From the NCBI RefSeq assembly GCF_014648295.1, contig NZ_BMQV01000027.1:1-58030 (forward strand): DNA of 58,030 bases, given 5' to 3'. Made by a program: the position numbers and the translations under genes. Shown piece after piece: positions 54,760-58,030 of the stretch (the stretch's first letter is position 1; each line of letters opens with the position of its first letter). This stretch comes from Shewanella saliphila. Lineage in GTDB: Bacteria > Pseudomonadota > Gammaproteobacteria > Enterobacterales > Shewanellaceae. Under the pieces are notes generated by a model, which did no database searches, was not told where the DNA came from, and saw only the letters and a list, made by a program, of their open reading frames with translations.

Positions 54760-55572
54760 ATGACCGAGCCATTTAATATCAATCAGTTTAATTGTTCCAT
54801 TAGTGGTTCAGGACAAAGCCTAATTTGGGCGCACGGTTTATGTGGTTGTATGCAAAGTGAAGATGCCATTGGTGTGTATGCATGGCATCGGTTTCCTAAA
54901 AAGTTACAACTTATTCGTTATGATGCAGTTGGGCATGGTTTGTCAGACACCGCTGACAGCGTTGATGATTATCTTTGGTCAAGTCTCGCCCAGGATATGC
55001 TCAATATTGCTCAGCATTATCACGCGCCTAAGCCGTTTATGTTAGGCGGCCAATCAATGGGCTGCGCCACCAGTTTATTTGCTGCATTAGCAAAGCCCGA
55101 AAACGTAAAAGGGCTTGTGTTAATGACGCCGCCTGTTGCATGGCAAGCAAGGGCCGCAAAAGTGGATTATTACCATAAAATAGCCAAAGCAGCGCGGATA
55201 TTAGGCGGTAAAGGTCTTGCGCAAATGAACGCTAAACATTTAGACAAAATGCTCCCAAGTTGGATAATCGATGCCCACAAGCATAGCGTGTTAGGCATGC
55301 TAGATGGCTTAAAATCGATGAAACGCCACACCTTAAATCAGTTGTTTACTGCCGCAGCATTAAACGACTTACCCACTAAACAACAGCTTTCCACTATACA
55401 AGTACCCACTTTGATTTTGGCTTGGCAAGGCGATGAAGCACACCCTGTTTCAACTGCAAAAGCATTAAACAAAGCACTTCCAAATTCGACTTTGCGTGTT
55501 GCCAGCACAATGGAGCATGTTAATGATTGGCCAGAGCTTATCAGTGAGTTTTGTCTCGGTTTAAAGCCTTAG
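54760..55572 (+). CDS. Alpha/beta-hydrolase
   Basis: A 270-residue alpha/beta-hydrolase. Oxyanion segment IWAHGLCGCMQSED, nucleophile elbow MLGGQSMGCATSLFA (Ser), an acidic residue in LILAWQGDEAHPV and the His in STMEHVNDWPE complete the triad. No signal peptide, so cytoplasmic. The substrate is unknown; related enzymes include esterases and dehydratase-linked hydrolases. AGGAG precedes the ATG. Confidence 0.85.
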   Translation: MTEPFNINQFNCSISGSGQSLIWAHGLCGCMQSEDAIGVYAWHRFPKKLQLIRYDAVGHGLSDTADSVDDYLWSSLAQDMLNIAQHYHAPKPFMLGGQSMGCATSLFAALAKPENVKGLVLMTPPVAWQARAAKVDYYHKIAKAARILGGKGLAQMNAKHLDKMLPSWIIDAHKHSVLGMLDGLKSMKRHTLNQLFTAAALNDLPTKQQLSTIQVPTLILAWQGDEAHPVSTAKALNKALPNSTLRVASTMEHVNDWPELISEFCLGLKP

Positions 55573-55777
55573 CGGCTAAACTGATTTACATCTTAAATAG
55601 TTGAATAAACACACATACCTCTTTGTAGATAAATCGCGACAGTTTAAAACGACAAAAGCTAATTTAGCTGTGAGCAATGTCTGAGTTTAGATTGTCAATT
55701 AATGTAAATTTTTTTAATTCGTTTATGGTTATTGCAAACATGACTGAGTATTAAATCATTTGACATAAGGCTCCAAT

Positions 55778-57778
55778 ATGAACTGGCAATGGATTAGCAA
55801 CCTTAAAATATCGCGCAAACTTGCCTTACTTGTACTACCGCCATTACTGTTAAGTATTGTATTTGGTGGGTTATTTGTCAGTGATGAATACCGCGGTAAG
55901 CAACAGCTTGAACTGGTGATAGATCTGTCTAATGTGGCCATTATAAACAGCGCATTAGTGCATGAATTACAAAAAGAGCGCGGTATGAGTGCAGGATTTA
56001 TTGGCTCAAAAGGTCAATCCTTTAAAGACGCACTTCCCAGTCAACGTAAGCTCACCGACTCTCAAATTGCTCGTTTTAAACAATTTGCTCAACAAGATGA
56101 CTTTCCTCAACATTTACAAGCTACATACAATCAAGTTGCTTCATCGTTAACCCAATTAAACGCCATGCGCAGCAATGTCAGTAATTTAACGATTACAGTG
56201 GCCGAGCAAGTAAGCTATTACACTCAAATGAATACCTTACTATTGTCTATGGTCGATGCTGCAGCCAGTCAAAGCAAAGACAGTGAGCTGTCGATGAGAC
56301 TCAAATCATTTGCGGCTTATTTGCAATTGAAAGAACGAGCAGGCATAGAGCGCGCAGTGTTAAGCACCACCTTTGGTCATAGTGAGTTTGCCCCTAATTT
56401 ATATCGTAAGTTTGTCACCCTAGTGGCAGAGCAACAGACCTATGCCGAACGCTTCATGGCGGCAGCCCATAGCAATAACATTGAAGTATTTAAACAGGCC
56501 CAACGCAGCAAAGCGATGGCCGATGTACAAGCATTACGTGAAGTCGCTTTTACGCAAAACCGTGCCGCAATGCTTGCACAAAACCCTGAAGATTGGTTCA
56601 AAATATCGACTGCAAGAATTACCATGCTGACCCAACTAGAAAAACAATTTGGTGATGACTTAACTCAGCTTAGCCAACAAAAACTTGAGCAAGCAACCGA
56701 GCAAATGTATATCAGTATCGCGGTATTAATTATCGCGTTAGCATTTGTGATTTTTATGAGTTTAGCGGTGACTCGATATTTACACCACAGCTTAGGCGTA
56801 CTGCACAAAGAGATTACTCACGCAGGCACCCAGTTTGATTTAACCACCCGTTTACCTCATCAATCAGAAGATGAGTTTGGCCAAATATCACTGGCGTTTA
56901 ATCAAATGATGGCCGAGTTTGAAGAGGTTATCGGTCAAGTGCACAGCAATGCCGTTAATCTTGTGGATGCTGTTGAGCAAATGAATGGTTACACACGATC
57001 ATTACAAAGCGATGTTCAACAAGGTTCATCAGAAGCTGAGCAAGTTGCCTCAGCAATGACAGAAATGAGCGCCACTGTTAATGAAATTGCCGCCAATGCA
57101 GTGCAAGCATCCGACGCCTCAGCTAAAGCCAACTTAGAAGCTAAAAATGGTGAAAATGATGTCAATAAAACCAGCGATGCTATACAAATTTTGGCGAATG
57201 AGATAGCAGATGCTGCAGACGCGATTGGGCGTTTAGATGTTGATGTTCAAAGCATTGTGACCATTCTTGATGTGATTAGCTCTATTGCAGAACAAACCAA
57301 TTTGTTAGCTCTTAATGCCGCAATTGAAGCGGCAAGGGCAGGTGAGCAAGGTCGCGGCTTTGCGGTCGTTGCAGACGAGGTACGGACGCTAGCCCAACGT
57401 TCACAAACCTCCACTGAAGATATCAAAAACATGACAGAGCGTTTACAAGCCGGTGCAGCAACTGCCGTTAGCGCAATGAAACGTGGGCAACAACAAGCAC
57501 AAGTCAGTGTTGATGAGTCCAAACATGCCGGAAACGAACTTAAGTTAATCGCAGATCACGTTAGCGTGATTGACAGCATGAACGAACAAATTGCCGCATC
57601 CACCCACGAACAATCCGCAGTCGCTGAAGAAGTGAACCGCAATGCGATGAAAATTACTGAGATTTATCATAATACCCAAGATATTTCACAACAGCTTGCC
57701 AGCCTAAACGACAACCTACTCAGCGATGCCAGCAATATGTCTCAACAAGTGAGTAAATTTACCTTATCAAAAGAATAG
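55778..57778 (+). CDS. Methyl-accepting chemotaxis protein with NIT sensor domain
   Basis: A 666-residue chemoreceptor. TM1 lies at about residues 15-33 and TM2 at about 310-332 ([18 protein letters not shown]). The periplasmic part has the NIT-domain motif [19 protein letters not shown] and [21 protein letters not shown], a pattern associated with nitrate or nitrite sensing. A HAMP domain follows ([20 protein letters not shown]), then the coiled-coil signalling domain with the hairpin [32 protein letters not shown]. No pentapeptide tether at the C-terminus. Monocistronic. Confidence 0.93.
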   Translation: MNWQWISNLKISRKLALLVLPPLLLSIVFGGLFVSDEYRGKQQLELVIDLSNVAIINSALVHELQKERGMSAGFIGSKGQSFKDALPSQRKLTDSQIARFKQFAQQDDFPQHLQATYNQVASSLTQLNAMRSNVSNLTITVAEQVSYYTQMNTLLLSMVDAAASQSKDSELSMRLKSFAAYLQLKERAGIERAVLSTTFGHSEFAPNLYRKFVTLVAEQQTYAERFMAAAHSNNIEVFKQAQRSKAMADVQALREVAFTQNRAAMLAQNPEDWFKISTARITMLTQLEKQFGDDLTQLSQQKLEQATEQMYISIAVLIIALAFVIFMSLAVTRYLHHSLGVLHKEITHAGTQFDLTTRLPHQSEDEFGQISLAFNQMMAEFEEVIGQVHSNAVNLVDAVEQMNGYTRSLQSDVQQGSSEAEQVASAMTEMSATVNEIAANAVQASDASAKANLEAKNGENDVNKTSDAIQILANEIADAADAIGRLDVDVQSIVTILDVISSIAEQTNLLALNAAIEAARAGEQGRGFAVVADEVRTLAQRSQTSTEDIKNMTERLQAGAATAVSAMKRGQQQAQVSVDESKHAGNELKLIADHVSVIDSMNEQIAASTHEQSAVAEEVNRNAMKITEIYHNTQDISQQLASLNDNLLSDASNMSQQVSKFTLSKE

Positions 57779-57794
57779 AATGCTAAATCAACAG

Positions 57795-57907
57795 TAACAC
57801 CTGGAGCCTACGACTCGTCGTTCCGGCAATGCCCACTACTCTGTCATATAGGCAATGCTCACACTCCGTCGTTCCGGCAATGCTGTTAAGCCGGAATCCA
57901 GGTGTTA
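57795..57907. repeat. Palindromic repeat element with internal direct repeat
   Basis: TAACACCTGG at 57795-57804 is matched by its exact complement CCAGGTGTTA at 57898-57907. Inside, CGTCGTTCCGGCAATGC occurs twice, at 57816-57832 and 57867-57883, 51 bp apart. The second copy forms TTCCGGC...GCCGGAA with what follows. It resembles short intergenic repeats that many gammaproteobacteria carry in multiple copies. Confidence 0.6.
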
Positions 57908-57909
57908 AT

Positions 57910-57938
57910 GCCGCTCGCTTAACAGTGAGCGGCTCTTT
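57910..57938 (+). terminator. Terminator-like hairpin near window end
   Basis: GCCGCTC...GAGCGGC, a perfect 7-bp stem, followed by TCTTTTC. It may terminate the chemoreceptor transcript through the repeat element. After it the window shows no gene to its end. Confidence 0.5.
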
Positions 57939-58030
57939 TCTTATGGGGGTAGCGTGGTGCTTTATATAGCACTTGTCTTGGAAATGGTTTCCGCTTTCTT
58001 TTTTTCGGTAGGATTAATCGCTTTCCGTTT

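Noticed and set aside
1..58030. CRISPR arrays, rRNA or tRNA genes, riboswitches
   Set aside because: I saw no regularly spaced repeats, no cloverleaf-type sequence ending in CCA and no recognisable aptamer, but by-eye reading could miss a small RNA.

Overview
The window looks like a stretch of a marine Shewanella chromosome (Gammaproteobacteria, Alteromonadales). The call rests on moderately low GC and on gene order: galE, phhA-phhB-tyrR, fumarylacetoacetate hydrolase-maiA, ompW, metA and the seven-gene ivd (branched-chain amino acid) cluster follow one another as I remember them from Shewanella genomes. It also rests on a SNF2 helicase with a SWIM finger, a DUF2982 protein, and a short inverted-repeat element of a type I associate with this genus. 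I see no rRNA, tRNA or CRISPR array.

Region 1 (1-8.7 kb) is mixed: a HupE/UreJ-type membrane protein with an EF-hand-like loop, a small UspB-like membrane protein, the SNF2/SWIM ATPase, a 261-bp MITE-like element with 23-bp inverted ends, an Old-Yellow-Enzyme/LysE-exporter pair and a DTW-domain tRNA-modifying enzyme.

Region 2 (8.7-27.3 kb) is the accessory centre, a beta-glucan (laminarin-type) utilisation locus. It holds a TonB-dependent receptor, a LacI-type repressor, a GPH symporter, a GH1 beta-glucosidase, an FHS-type sugar transporter, a lipoprotein GH3 exo-glucosidase and a lipoprotein GH16 endo-glucanase. Three matching operators (core GTAAGCGCTTAC and variants) sit before the receptor and in the GH1/transporter divergent region, so these genes plausibly form one regulon. 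Downstream of the receptor, on the same strand, is a five-gene cassette: two flavin-dependent 'tryptophan halogenase' family proteins, a SapC protein, a JmjC/cupin_8 protein and a DUF6445 protein that itself carries an HxD...H...R pattern. No function is established for this cassette in glycan uptake, and it is the best candidate for an undescribed system. My working idea is oxidative or halogenating modification of a protein or peptide linked to the receptor.

Region 3 (27.6-33.5 kb) is core metabolism and envelope: cysQ, a Mak-like ROK fructokinase, an ElyC/DUF218 protein, DUF2982, a GFA-family protein, a bactofilin, an orphan napF and galE.

Region 4 (33.6-38.7 kb) is phenylalanine/tyrosine catabolism: phhA, phhB, the regulator tyrR, FAH and maiA. 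Good TyrR boxes lie upstream of phhA and of FAH. A perfect 28-bp palindrome lies between phhB and tyrR.

Region 5 (38.7-50.1 kb) has ompW behind two near-identical CRP/FNR-like sites, an SDR gene, metA behind three tandem MetJ boxes, and the ivd cluster for valine/isoleucine-type acyl-CoA breakdown behind a LiuR-like palindrome. The cluster ends in a very strong terminator.

Region 6 (50.1-58.0 kb) holds a small membrane protein, a DMT exporter, an M14-type metallopeptidase, the ABC-F ATPase YbiT, an unrecognised 121-aa protein, an alpha/beta hydrolase and a NIT-domain chemoreceptor. It ends in a repeat-containing intergenic stretch.
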